A stretch of DNA of 64,000 bases from Ectocarpus siliculosus (Eukaryota > Sar > Phaeophyceae > Ectocarpales > Ectocarpaceae). The position numbers and the translations under genes were made by a program. Shown in pieces: positions 47,491-58,200 of this stretch; the stretch's first letter is position 1, and every line of letters begins with the position of its first letter. The DNA lies in contig FN649727.1 of assembly GCA_000310025.1 (NCBI GenBank), positions 2,128,816-2,192,815 on the forward strand, written 5' to 3'. Under the pieces are notes generated by a model, which worked only from the letters and a program-made list of their open reading frames with translations, was not told the DNA's origin and did not search any database.

Positions 47491-49456
47491 GTTATCGATA
47501 ACTCAGGCTGACCGATCAGGGTCAGTCAGGGTCAAGAAATAGTTTTCCACCGCATTTTCCCCCTTCGTTGAGTGTGAGGTTCGGCTGGAGGAGCTGCTGT
47601 CCTAGTTTCCCGAGGAGCTACTAATATCTTGATCTGCCCGGGCATCGTACGGCGCGATGGCCCAGAGACGCTCCGGTACTGGCAAGGGGGCGCATGGAGG
47701 ACAGCAAGTTTTTGCTGGAGAGATTGGTGAGAGATTCAGGGCGGGCTTGCCCATTTGGTCTTAGGCAATGGGCCCAAACCGCCCGAGTATGGAAGTTATT
47801 TTTCGAGAGGTTCGTCCTTGTGTTTCTTCTATACGCAATACCGCGAGTACGAGCAGAGTATGAGTCTCTGCAACAGTGCGCCATCCACCAAACGCCCCGC
47901 TGCTCAATGTGTCTCGACTTCTGCGGCACCTACTTTGATGGCACCAAACTTGATGAAGATGACCTGCGCGAGGCTCGGGCCAAACATGCTGAATGCTGGA
48001 CTGACTATACCATTGAGCCCTTGATTGCGGCCGCCGCGGTGTGTCGTATGGTAGCCATGGGGACTGAGACGACTCGGATAGACGCTGTTCAAAGCCGCCC
48101 CGAGCAGTGCTTCGAAAACCCGAGTGCTGAACGTGTTTCTCGCGACTTTACGTGGTGGGTGACTATGTGTTGGTGGGGCGCAACCGCCGGCGTGGGTCGA
48201 CACCGAAACTTCTCATGACCTGAACGGGGCCGTGGAGGATTGTTGCCGCCGAGAGACTGCATGTGCACGGAGTCGAGAACATCGTGTCAGTTCAAGTTCG
48301 GGAAGTCCACGTCGTGCGCTTGCGGTTCTTCGCCGATGCCGCTCTCGAAATCACGGCCGTTGAAGGATGTTATTCAGCATGCTTTCACACAGGGGGAGGT
48401 CGAGATGGAGGGGATCGTGGGCATTTCGGTGGCGGAAGACGGGCTTGGCTTTGATGTGGAGGTAGAATGGGTCGGTTTCGATAAGGAAGAGAACACCTGG
48501 GAAGAGCTGTCCAAGATCTGGGGTGCCGCCGCACAGTTTGTCAAATCCGAGCTGCGGCGGCTGGTTCTGCCTTGTGATTTATTAGTCTGAGTTGAGCGAG
48601 GGCCGTCTTGTTTGCATACTGATGGCATTTCTTCGCTGACTTCCTTCGTGTATGTGCTTCATTTGTTTGAGTTGAATGAGGGCTATCTTGTCGAGTATTG
48701 ATAGCGTTTCTTTCGCTGTCTACTTTATGTACCTTCTTCAGCATGCCCAGCATTGAATTGTTTGCGGCGTGCCTGACTCTTGCATTTATGTGTTGGTAGG
48801 TAGGTCACTGTCGCCTTCATTGCTTAGTGTTGGGGGTGCCTTGCCTGGTCCGATGGCTGCATGTGGTTGAACTGCGTGGAGGTCGCCCCATCACATCGTG
48901 TTGGTGGTATTTCTTCGCGGGTTGCATGCATTTACAATTTCGTGACATTGGCTTGTGCGATGATTGTGCGGGTCGTCGCAACATGTACGTCTGTCTTCTG
49001 AGGTATTTAATGCCACCCTGGAAGCGCCTCGTAACGGTTTTCAGCGTTGCTTCGGAGTTTGTTGTTCTATCGTTTTCCCTGCGTGTGGTAAAACATGCCC
49101 ATTTTACGTTGCTTGCGGTGTGATGGTCGTCCATCCACCGCGAAAGTTCTCTTCTTTTGCGAGCGTGCGGCCTTAGCCAAGTTAGTTTGGTCGTGCGTCA
49201 CATGCGTGTTTGTGGTCCTTTGTAGCGTCGTGTGCCTATCACTGTTTCATGAGGGCATTCTGCGCCTTCCATGGGAGGTTGAACACATGCGTTGACTGAC
49301 GAAATGGAGTGGCATCAGTCTGGTATTATATCGCCGTGTATGGGTGTTTATCATTCATAATTACCGCTGTCGTTTTCCTGAGTATACCCAGATGCCTACT
49401 ATCTGAGATCAAGCTGATTATTGTCTACTCCGGTTACCATCAATCAAGTTTGTGGG

Positions 49457-49724
49457 CATGGACGCAGCGCACAAGGGTAGTGGTAGTTCACGGTGGGAAG
49501 CCGCCGCCCTTTGATTATCTGCATGTCTAAGATATGGTAGATAAGGGTTTCTACCTGTCTGGTTGGCATGTTGGCAGGAGAGAGAGAGATAGATTGAGAG
49601 AGAGAGGGACTCGTGTGAAATTACACTCTGTTTACCATCACCAAGGAGGTGAATTGGCCAGCCCCCCGAGGCCACGGGGGAAGGATTTTGGTCCTAGGCC
49701 CTGCCTGATTTAGGGGTGTATACA
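49457..49724 (+). repeat. Element III 3' LTR
   Basis: About 268 bases. The first bases are altered and the end reads GTGTATACA. The middle is well conserved. Confidence 0.83.
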
Positions 49725-50884
49725 AAATAGTTTTGTTTATTTCAGTCGTCACAGAAACAAAAACTGCTGAAGTGCTTGGGAATTTCAAATTCAGCTATCG
49801 TGAGAAGGGGCAGACATATACTCGATGACGAAAACATACGCACGCCGTGCAACATTTAGCACGGAAACTGGGCCATAGATCAAAAGAGGACCTGCGAGGG
49901 CCGCATGTTGCAAAACCGACACTACTCCGGCCTTAACGCCTTTCCATTGCTGCCCACAGACTCACAAAAGAAGGGTCGTCTCAAGAGAGAACTACCGAAA
50001 ATGTGTCACGCCCAGGAATTAGAAGCAAACGAATGTTCTCGCATGCGCACTATATGCGGACGAAGAAATGATATAGACATAGCAAAATGTGCGATCTCCG
50101 TACAATAAATACCAGGTGAAACATATCATATGCACCGTTCGTAGAGCGAATGAATGAACGTTAACGGGAATAAAAATGTGGAGAAATGAAATACTCCGTG
50201 GCGTTGTCAACCATTGGGGTCGTCGTTTAATGCACGACTTGGCCTGCACTCTTGGGTTGTACGTTGGGATGCATGCGTGTCTATCTATTTCTTCTTCCTC
50301 TGGTGATGACATAGGTTGAGAGCATTTTCGAGCCTAGAGGCGAGTTGCATTGCAGTGCGACTTGCCCGGGCAACTAAATAATAACTGCTAACAACGCTCA
50401 CGCGTAGCGCGTTCCAGGCACAAAACGAATTCGTCAGGGCAAGGAATGTCGTCCAAAGGCGTCCTGGACGCAAAGAAAGGGGGTGATTTGGGGGGTCAAG
50501 TCATCATCGCCGCCTCGACGTCGAGGCGACAGTGCTTTTTTCGGGGTTTGTCCTTTCTTCAGGGGAGTAAACGGAGACAACCAAGGCCGAAATGATAGCG
50601 ACAGCCGCAATAGTGACAAGAAAGTCTGGCGTATATGATGCATGCTCTGTTGTACTTGTGTGAGACGGAAGGAAGTCTCTGATCTGTACGTGCAATCGTT
50701 GTGACGTGCGCTGCGCAAGTCCCTAGGTTATGATGGTTAGAGTAGGGTATGTAGTTGTGGGCAGACGAAGGGAATGAATGTCATAACAAATGCTGCAATG
50801 GTTATGACGTCATGGCGTGTGGTCCTTTTCTATGTTCATCCTCTCGCCAAAACGAGGCAAATAATACGGTAAAAAGCAGTCTTG
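49725..50884. other. No recognisable gene
   Basis: Short frames only, with a palindromic CGTCGAGGCG patch near 50515. Nothing else is supported. Confidence 0.4.
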
Positions 50885-51372
50885 TTATTGTTGGTTGTTG
50901 CTGTTGTCTTCCCATCACAAACCGTTCCGATCTCACTACCCAGTACCTTCCTCTGTCCGTACTACTGTTCCCTTCTTCTGTCTGACCTATTCTAACACTT
51001 GACACGGCCGATTCCCGTAGTCACTGGCTAACATACCAAAAAAGGTAACTAACAATAAATGTACACGAAGGGTCCGCAAGTCAACAGAAATCGACAGATA
51101 GTCTAGAACCCTCCGCCCGCCTCTCCACGCTATGCGAGGTAACCGTAGACTGGAAGAAACGAAAAAAGAAAAAGAAGAAAAAGGAAAATAAATACGAGAA
51201 AATGAAATAGAAAGCGGCGGGAGCAAAAGAGAGAACGACAAGGAGAAGGACACGCCAGAACCACTACCGTGGCGATACACAAACAAACACGACGGGCTAC
51301 CCGAGACAGCAAAGGCACGTCATTGCTCGTGGAGGGTTTTTGGTGCAATGGTGCAGTTACGGGAGGGGGGGG
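50885..51372 (-). mobile_element. LINE 3' untranslated region, second copy (minus)
   Basis: The reverse complement runs from the C-rich start after the coding region, through ATTGCACCA, the T/C-rich block, ACCTCGCATAGCG, GACTTGCGGACCC and GGAATCGGCCGTGTCAAGTG, to the CAA/ACA tail near 50885-50910. It matches 46125-46757. The coding end of the same copy appears to lie at 53180-53655 on the same strand. Confidence 0.8.
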
Positions 51373-51526
51373 GGGGTGTACTCGTAGTCGTGCATGCCGT
51401 ACTCGTTGAACCATTGACCTCTCATCCCTACAAAGCCGGGACGGAGCACGACGGGTTCTCACCGGACCAGGCTCTCACATCACCAAGCATGCAGCTCCGT
51501 GAGGTATTCGGCGAGTCGCATGAGTA

Positions 51527-52296
51527 CCCTTCTTCCCCTCGCTGCCTCGACAAGGTTTTGCTTAGGCATGACCCAAAGCGAGGGGGGGGGTCTTTCTAGC
51601 GAGCAGGGCTAGACTCATCCTCAAGGGACCGATACCTTCTTGCTACGGCGCACCCGCCGCAAGGCGTGCGTAGTAGTGGAGTTGGGTCGGCACTGGTGCG
51701 TCAGGTACAAAGGTGCAGATGCGCGGGCCTCGAGGCCGTCGGTGCAGGCAGCAATGCCCATCTCATCTTTGTGCGCGGAGGCAGACGCCATCAGAAAGGT
51801 GGACGGGCACTATGTACACGGCCCTATGCTTGCTAGAGGGAGCTGTACTGTCTCAGTAACCTGGTTTTGCCATCAAATGAGGAGGGGACAGGTGGTGACG
51901 AGCTGACTGGGCTGGTTGACCCTTCGGCGCGAGAATTTTCAGACCAAGAACCCTAAGTGCAACGAGGGAGAAAGCGAGGAACCGACTGGGAAGGACAGCA
52001 ACGAGAGCGTGTACGAAGCGGAGCGGGTCGAATTTGGTCGTGCTAGGACTGGCCACAGCGACACCGGAGAAGCGGCACCGGAGCAGCGGCACCGGAGCAG
52101 CAGCAGAACCGGAGCATGCGGACGGCATCGAACCGTGTCGCACGGGCAAACATCTCTTGTGTTGTTAATTATTTTCCGTTTTTTTTTTCCTGAATATAGG
52201 TGTTAAGTGTGTGTAATGACGTCACTGGTTTTGTAGAGAGACGCGGCAGAGATGGCGCGGATAACCCGGGTGCCTTAATTGTGTACCTGCATCGTG
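51527..52296 (+). repeat. S4 repeat, copy 2
   Basis: Counterpart of 38727-39435, in the same orientation and with the same TGATGACGTCACTGG block near its right end (52215). It lies inside the split minus-strand LINE copy. It has no coding content. Confidence 0.75.
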
Positions 52297-52727
52297 GAAG
52301 ACCCCTTCAATGTGGAACGATTCCTCGTCAGTGCCGATGTTTACACTGCTGTGTCTAACACAGATGATCTGGATAGATTCGGGCGATTGTCAATTGCAAT
52401 GATGGCTTTGGTTGGTTGTTCTTCTTCATTGTATGTCCACGGGACCATTCTGACAGCACTTCAGACAGCAGCTGCATGCCCCGAGCTTGTTGTGCACCAT
52501 ACACCATGGTGTTATTTGTACAGACAGTACTTCAGACAGCAGACGCTGTAGTCGACAAACATTCATTTTGGTGAAGTGCGGGACAAGGGGGGTGATGCCG
52601 CCTGCTGTAGTCGAATTGTAGTGTGTGGGCGTGTAGTTCAGTTGTGAGCACGCAAACGTGCTGCAGGGATTGTAGGTGTACCTCCTCGGGCTTGTGTACC
52701 CTTTTCTTGCTAATAGTGTGCGTGTTC
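52297..52727. other. No recognisable gene
   Basis: Short frames and a local repeat of ACTTCAGACAGCAG (about 52457 and 52529). It contains nothing else recognisable. Confidence 0.4.
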
Positions 52728-52846
52728 TTTAGATCTTCTGATGGCTTTAGCATTTTTGTGACCACGGGCCGAGTCTTTGCTAGATTTTGGGATTAGCAAC
52801 TGACACGAGTTTAATGTGAAGAAAAACAACAACAACAACAATGAGG
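52728..52846 (+). mobile_element. LINE 3' tail fragment (plus)
   Basis: GTGACCACGGG..., then GAGTTTAATGTGAAGAAAAA and ACAAC units: the last 110 or so bases of the LINE, strongly shortened at the 5' side, as is typical of abortive LINE insertions. Confidence 0.7.
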
Positions 52847-53179
52847 GGTGCCCTGCATCCTGCTAAGGGTGTTTGGCATCTTGTGCTTACTTCCTTGCGT
52901 ACGACAACTGCGTATGACTTAATTTATTTTCGGGTGCTTTCACTCCAGAGACAGTTATATGCACTGTGTAACTGCCTCGAGGGAGCTTGACCAATTCAAT
53001 ACAATGTGCTGCGATCATTCCCATTGCGTGGAGTGAGGGTCCTCGACCCCGCACAACATTATCTACTCGACCACCATTGTGGTTACCGCAATAAACAATA
53101 AAACAGAGGCAAAAAAAAAGGGGTAATTTGATTGCCGAGCTCATGAAGTGATCGGCTTGTTTTACACCGGAGAGCGGGG

Positions 53180-53655
53180 GGGGGTGACGGGGTGGGGGGG
53201 GGGATTAGTTAATCAGGGGATTCAATCCGGTACAACATGTCGCGCTACTTGGTCCGCCTCTTCTTGTTTGCTTTCTTCCCTCGCTGTCTCGTCCGTCTGC
53301 TGCACCCCTCCCGCCTCATGTGTTGTTGTTATGTCTCTGGTGTTGTCGGGCTTTTTGCTGCGTTTGAGCGTTCGCTGACGGCTAGCCTCCTCGTCATTCT
53401 TGTGCCAGGAAGTTATGAACCTCTTAGAGTCCATGCAGTACCCCCCTACGCCACGGTACACCCCGCTCTATCTTCGCTGGTTCCATCCAAGTTTTTTGCG
53501 TGACTCTGAAGACACATGGCTCGGTGTCCGTAGATCCGGCTCTGCCTCGAACATCTTGAGGCGTTCCTTCAGGCACTTCTGCCAGTTTTTCTCCGGTTTC
53601 CCGCTGCCTGGGCCGTCCCCCCCCACCAGCTCGCCAATCATCAACCGTTATTTAG
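53180..53655 (-). mobile_element. LINE ORF C-terminal fragment (minus)
   Basis: The minus-strand frame 53222-53461 reads FITSWHKNDEEASRQRTLKR then QQTDETAREESKQEEADQVA, closely matching the LINE C terminus at 45930-46100. Upstream, to 53655, the sequence continues the match (MIGELVGGDGPG against MLGELAGG of the full copy). It probably belongs to the same insertion as 50885-51372, the two halves separated by about 1.8 kb. Confidence 0.82.
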
Positions 53656-53715
53656 ATTGACTGTGTGTATATTATTGACCGTGCGTACAGTACAACATGA
53701 ATGCTGTAACAGATA

Positions 53716-53900
53716 CAGTCGAGGTCCCTCTATAGTGCGGGTTATATAGTGCGGGTGCCCGGTATAATGCGGGTGAAATCGCTTGGCACAACTTAGACCC
53801 CTCTATAGTGCGGGTGCCGCACTATAAGAGGAACCCCGGTATAGTGCGGGTTTGGTCGATCTCAGAAACCTCTATAGTGCGGGTCTGACGTCATGACGGC
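53716..53900 (+). repeat. Pogo left end with subterminal TATAGTGCGGGT repeats
   Basis: After the 27-base TIR, the word TATAGTGCGGGT (or a near copy) recurs about six times to 53886. A 48-base stretch (53743-53790) recurs in direct orientation at the right end (55963-56010), with about five differences. Such subterminal repeats are usual transposase-binding sites. Confidence 0.8.
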
Positions 53901-54019
53901 CTAAATGCGCGGTCAAACCCGTCGACAAGTTCCGCACAACGTACACAAACCTACCCCTAGCGGGATACTGTATACTGTACCCCTACTGGCCACGAGAACA
54001 GCAGCAGCAGAGGCGCACG

Positions 54020-54694
54020 ATGCCATGTGCAGCAGGCGAACTCTGCCATCTCAGCACCCTCACACCTAAAGCCCCCGATGGTCACCAATGGGTCAAGGCC
54101 AAGACACTTCCGAAGGAGATGGAGGATGGGCTCGCGGCGGCACATGGCAAGCCGCGCACCGGTGTTGAGGACCCGGCGGTGAAGGGGCTCGCGAAGACTC
54201 TCAACACGATGAGCTCGCGCGTGCATGAAGCACAGCAGCAGGGAACCTTCATCGGGGACGAGGACATCGTCGACCTGTTGGCGAACCTGGACATCACTCC
54301 AGGAAAACCCGCTACGGAAAGCTCTATGCTAGCGGCTCAGACGTGGGCATCAATCGAAGATCAGAAGGATGTCATCGAGGCGCAGCAGACGGATCAGGCG
54401 GATGACATGACGGCGGCCTTGAAGGGCTTGTCGGTAGAGGGGTGGGAGTCCTCGGATAGCGAGGAGGAGGAAGAGGAGGAGGATGACGAGGGCGGAAACA
54501 TCGGAGGCGGGCGTGCGGAGCCACCGCCTTACACGGAACTTTCCCAACACTTCGCGTCCCTAGAAAACTACGCGGCAGGGTGTGGTTTGGACGAGGCCAG
54601 CTTCTTGCTCAAGAGGGCGCGGATGTTGATGATCGAAGCGCATGCATCTAAGCCATCTCGTCAGACTGACGTCCGGGCGTATTTTGACGCGTAG
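54020..54694 (+). CDS. Pogo transposase C-terminal fragment
   Basis: The 224-residue frame from ATG 54020 ends in a helix (ELSQHFASLENYAAGCGLDE then ASFLLKRARMLMI) and RQTDVRAYFDA. The RQ-x-x-(I/V)-x-x-(F/Y)F end is the conserved tail of pogo/Tigger transposases. Before it is a strongly acidic tract (SDSEEEEEEEDDEGG, at about 54455-54500), also common there. The N-terminal part (PKAPDGHQWVKAKTLPKEME) is not recognised. The HTH/CENP-B DNA-binding and DDE domains are absent, so it cannot be a working transposase. It may have been left by an internal deletion. Confidence 0.6.
   Translation: MPCAAGELCHLSTLTPKAPDGHQWVKAKTLPKEMEDGLAAAHGKPRTGVEDPAVKGLAKTLNTMSSRVHEAQQQGTFIGDEDIVDLLANLDITPGKPATESSMLAAQTWASIEDQKDVIEAQQTDQADDMTAALKGLSVEGWESSDSEEEEEEEDDEGGNIGGGRAEPPPYTELSQHFASLENYAAGCGLDEASFLLKRARMLMIEAHASKPSRQTDVRAYFDA
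54060..54090 (+). repeat. 31-base repeat, left partner across the gap
   Basis: TCACACCTAAAGCCCCCGAT through CACCAATG recurs exactly at 55079-55109, the first bases after the N run. Confidence 0.85.
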
Positions 54695-54978
54695 ATCAAT
54701 GAGAGATATTTTGCTGCACGTATGTGTTGCATGAATTACTGTGTGTCGGGATTATTGCGCCTGTGCGAGTATGCGCCTGTTCTCTCATTGATCAACGTCT
54801 TCTCCCCTGTCTTTTCTCCGCGGGTGTCGGCTTTTGTTGTGTTCCTTTATGCACGTGGACTCACTTGTTCGCTTTGGAATGCTTGTTGGATAATCTCCTG
54901 TGGCTTTCATCATACGGTGGTTCCTTGTGATTGTTTTTCAACGTCCACGGAGCCGTCGATGCACTATAAAACAATGGG
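54637..54978 (+). repeat. 342-base exact direct repeat, left copy
   Basis: Identical by eye to 55324-55665, offset 687. It contains the transposase tail (RQTDVRAYFDA) and the 3' untranslated part, ending at the N run. Confidence 0.85.
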
Positions 54979-55078
54979 NNNNNNNNNNNNNNNNNNNNNN
55001 NNNNNNNNNNNNNNNNNNNNNNNNNNNNNNNNNNNNNNNNNNNNNNNNNNNNNNNNNNNNNNNNNNNNNNNNNNNNNN
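54979..55078. other. Assembly gap of exactly 100 N
   Basis: The round number implies a gap of unknown true size. Sequence on both sides repeats itself (54060-54090 with 55079-55109, and 54637-54978 with 55324-55665), so the join may place two alleles or copies in tandem. Confidence 0.95.
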
Positions 55079-55109
55079 TCACACCTAAAGCCCCCGATGG
55101 TCACCAATG

Positions 55110-55323
55110 CCGAGGAGGATGCGGAGGCAGACTGCACGGCATATGCGGCGAGGTGGAGGAAGAAGGCGAAAGCGAAATGAATCGCATCTGTCATACGTGC
55201 TTGTCTTCTCAACAAGCCGCTACGGCTGCCACGGGCAAGCGGAAGCCGCAAGAAGCGAGCCGCATCCCAAAACGCATGAAAGCCGTGGGAGGCAAAAAGG
55301 CGGACCGAAGTGCGCCGCGCACG
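55110..55323 (+). other. Alternative pogo interior after the gap
   Basis: This 214-base segment sits between the same flanking repeats as 54091-54636 but is different sequence. It includes a frame AEEDAEADCTAYAARWRKKA and another ending GKRKPQEASRIPKRMKAVGG, Lys/Arg-rich as in a pogo C-terminal linker. It looks like a second deletion variant of the same transposon. Confidence 0.55.
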
Positions 55324-55665
55324 AGCGCATGCATCTAAGCCATCTCGTCAGACTGACGTCCGGGCGTATTTTGACGCGTAGATCAATGAGAGATATTTTG
55401 CTGCACGTATGTGTTGCATGAATTACTGTGTGTCGGGATTATTGCGCCTGTGCGAGTATGCGCCTGTTCTCTCATTGATCAACGTCTTCTCCCCTGTCTT
55501 TTCTCCGCGGGTGTCGGCTTTTGTTGTGTTCCTTTATGCACGTGGACTCACTTGTTCGCTTTGGAATGCTTGTTGGATAATCTCCTGTGGCTTTCATCAT
55601 ACGGTGGTTCCTTGTGATTGTTTTTCAACGTCCACGGAGCCGTCGATGCACTATAAAACAATGGG
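55324..55665 (+). repeat. 342-base exact direct repeat, right copy
   Basis: Right partner of 54637-54978. Beyond 55665 the sequence continues uniquely to the right TIR. Confidence 0.85.
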
Positions 55666-55924
55666 ACACCGAACATTAACATTTACAACATGTCGTGGAC
55701 CAAATATCCTCTCGGCTGTACAGGATTTTGTTTACACCGCTGCTTCACTGCTGAATTTGCACCACGACCCACGTGTTCTCCTAATACCATTGAGCAAACT
55801 CGGGTTTCTTTTCCTGAGGCGGCACTGATACCTATTCAGCCCCTTGTTGGTTGTATGTACTACAGTGGCACCTTCATAACCGTCGTTATGGCACTATGTC
55901 CTACCCTTTATCCTAGTAATATCG

Positions 55925-56038
55925 CGAATAGTGCGCATACCCGCACTATTTAGGCGCTTATTTATATAGTGCGGGTGCCCGCTATAGTGCGGGTAGAATC
56001 GCCTGGCACATACCCGCACTATAGAGGGACCTCGACTG
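55925..56038 (-). repeat. Pogo right end with TIR and subterminal repeats
   Basis: It contains the mirrored 27-base TIR (56012-56038), the 48-base direct repeat shared with the left end (55963-56010) and inverted pairs of the TAGTGCGGGT word (55928-55950). TA follows at 56039. Confidence 0.8.
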
Positions 56039-56044
56039 TAGATA

Positions 56045-56840
56045 CTGTTGCACGTTGAGAACAAACAGTGAAGGCCTATGATCTGTAGTTTGAGGTGAAG
56101 CATAGGGGTTGATGACCAGCGGTCTGCTGTCTTCAATATGTAGTGGGCATCGGACCGTCTCCAGCGCACGACGGACAAAAACGGCGCGGCATGCGAGATG
56201 CCCGGCATGGGTGTGTACTACTTCGAAATACTTACTATTATATGTTGTTACTATTATATGTTGTGCGCCCAGCGTGGTGTATGTGTGAATACTATTTACC
56301 ATTCGGCACAGATATGTTGATGCCTGCACTCACTCTCACTGCTGTTTTAGAAGTCTGGAAACAAATAGTCTTGGTCTCTGATCTGTAGTGTGAGTTGTAT
56401 TCGTAATGATGATCACTGGTCTTCTGTCTGCAATCTGTAATCAATCGGTGGGTCTGCGGTTTGCAATCTGTAATCGGACTGACCCCAACTACGACAGACA
56501 AAAACGAGCGCAGTATGCGAGTGTGTTGTTGGACGTGTCTACGGCGGCGACATGATGCCCGCACTCGTCACTTCTGTTGCAGCGTCTGAGAACAAATAGT
56601 CAAGGCCTCTGATCGAAAGTTTGAGTTGTACACGTCATGATCATCTGTGTTCTGCCGTCTGCAATCTGTGATCGGCACGGACCGGATCGGACGGTGAGGT
56701 GCGTGCGACAGGCGAATGGCGGCCCAGCGCATTACCGAAGAAAACAGTGCCGTCCCTTTTTCGGGAGTATTTCTACGCGTGTGTACGTGAATGAAGTAGG
56801 CGAAAAGCCTCCTGATATACATAAGCTTGCAGCGTGTAAA
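56045..56840 (+). repeat. Three degenerate units of 230-295 bases
   Basis: Units starting near 56047, 56342 and 56573 share GAGAACAAA(T/C)AGT, AAGGCCT(C/A)TGATC, a TTTGAGTTGTA-like word, ATGATCA, TCTGCAATCTGT and GACAGACAAAAACG-like words. The pogo element sits immediately to the left of the first unit. Confidence 0.65.
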
Positions 56841-56844
56841 TGAT

Positions 56845-57554
56845 CCGCATGGTGGGGCACCAGACCCCGCAAACCCCCAAATACTTTACTTTTCCCATGC
56901 CAACCACTTGTTTGTCTACTCTATTCCTACCGGCATGTAACGCGCGGTTCTAGTCCCATGGAAATCTCGAAAGACTGAACTACAATATCGTCTGAGCCCT
57001 GAGACGCCAGAGTTCAACTATGGTTACACTCTAAAAACAATATGATAATTTTCGGTGTATCAGTCTGCGGTCGCCTTTCGACCATTTTGTTCGCCGGTCT
57101 TCGATAAACCACTTGCACTCCGCACCAAAAAAAATGCTCTGGGCGGAGGGGAGTTTCTGTGAGGGAAATGTTAAATAATAAAATACTCTTGCCCCGGCAT
57201 CAGATTTCCAAAAACGAATTGCGTTGGATAGCTGATGAGGCGGTTTCTTACGCATGGTGTTTACTGGATTTGGGATTTGGGGGGGAAGGTCCTTTCCTCA
57301 GCCCAAAACATTATTTGGGCTGCATACGCCGAGGAAAATGGCCAATTCTCACAGCCCAAATTCTCACACCCCGAATATTTCCAAGGATTCCGGCCGGCCT
57401 GTCAGAAATTTGGCCCATTTTCAAACAGCGATCGGGTTGTAATATCACTGTTAGAAATGGGGGGTCACACCCTGGTCACACCCCGATCGTGTCAGAACGA
57501 GGAACCACACCTTCTGCTGGCCAAACAGAGGCCAGTATCATGAGGTTATCCACA
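56845..57554. other. No recognisable gene
   Basis: It contains short repeated words of the CTCACAGCCCAAATTCTCACACCCCGA type near 57345-57375, and nothing that can be assigned. Confidence 0.4.
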
Positions 57555-58200
57555 AACCCTCTGCAGGTATCTAAAATTCAGGGCGTTCTGCGCCGTGTTG
57601 GCCGCACACGAGCCGAAAACGTCAACCCTGCCACATTGCTCTGCTGACGTTCTTGCTTTTCGGCCGAAAAGAGCCGTGTTTCTGCCTGCTGCATGTATGT
57701 GTGGCCAGTTGAAAACGCACGCCAGAGAGAGGCTTTAGGCCGTCGACATCCACAAACTGCAGCTGATGGCGTGTGGTCATACACATACCCTCTGCTCGCG
57801 CCCCAGAAACAGAGCTTAGTGTCCAGTTTTTTTCAGTGCACACCGCCTGGAAACGTGAACCGAAGCGTGTTTCGGTGTTGATTTTTTGGACTCTTTCTTG
57901 TTCCGCCGCGTGTGTGCTCCGTGTGTGACCCGCTACCAGTCAAAAACGAATACCGGAGGGAGGCTTTAGGCCGATGACATCCTCAAACTGCAGGCAATGA
58001 CGGGTGGACATACATTCACATACCCTCCGCTCGCGTCCCAGAAACAGTTTTTGATTGCACACTTCCTGCAAACGTGAACCGAAGTGTGTGTTTGGTGTTG
58101 ACTTTTTAGACGTGCCCTCTGCAGGTGACCCAAAAACAGGGCGCTCGGTGTCTCGTTGGTCGCACACGAGCCAAAACCGTGAACTCAAACATGTTGTGAC
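57555..58200 (+). repeat. Degenerate tandem repeat, about 225-base period
   Basis: GAGGCTTTAGGCCG(T/A), AAACTGCAG, ACATACCCTC(T/C)GCTCGCG and CCAGAAACAG recur at about 57730 and 57958. CCTCTGCAGGT, then CAGGGCG and CGCACACGAGCC(A/G)AAA, recur at about 57560 and 58113, and AACGTGAACCGAAG(C/T)GTG at 57852 and 58072. It looks like a mosaic of two to three units. Confidence 0.65.

Larger units (their letters stand above)
47225..49724 (+). mobile_element. Element III: reduced relative of element I
   Basis: LTRs at 47225-47490 and about 49457-49724 enclose a gag piece (47694-48218, including KLDEDDLREARAKHAECWTD) and the integrase tail with chromodomain (48240-48590, with DVEVEWVGFDKEENTWEEL), then the shared 3' untranslated region. 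Little or none of the pol core is readable. After the 5' LTR it has the same GTTATCGATAAC palindrome as element I. The flanks are A-rich (AAAA/AAAT), so any target duplication is imperfect. It is broken in several places and clearly non-autonomous. Confidence 0.85.
53716..56038 (+). mobile_element. Pogo/Tigger-like DNA transposon (Tc1/mariner superfamily)
   Basis: The ends are a perfect 27-base terminal inverted repeat starting CAGTCGAGGTCCCTC (53716-53742, mirrored at 56012-56038). A TA dinucleotide flanks it on both sides (53714-53715 and 56039-56040), the target duplication of this superfamily. CAGT-type ends plus TA and a transposase tail in the interior indicate a pogo/Tigger family member. 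The interior holds the C-terminal part of a transposase gene but no DDE core, so the copy is non-autonomous. A 100-base run of N (54979-55078) splits two alternative interiors. Confidence 0.85.

Noticed and set aside
53700-54000. TATAGTGCGGGT words read as promoter TATA boxes
   Set aside because: They are confined to the two ends of the pogo element and fit subterminal transposase-binding repeats better.
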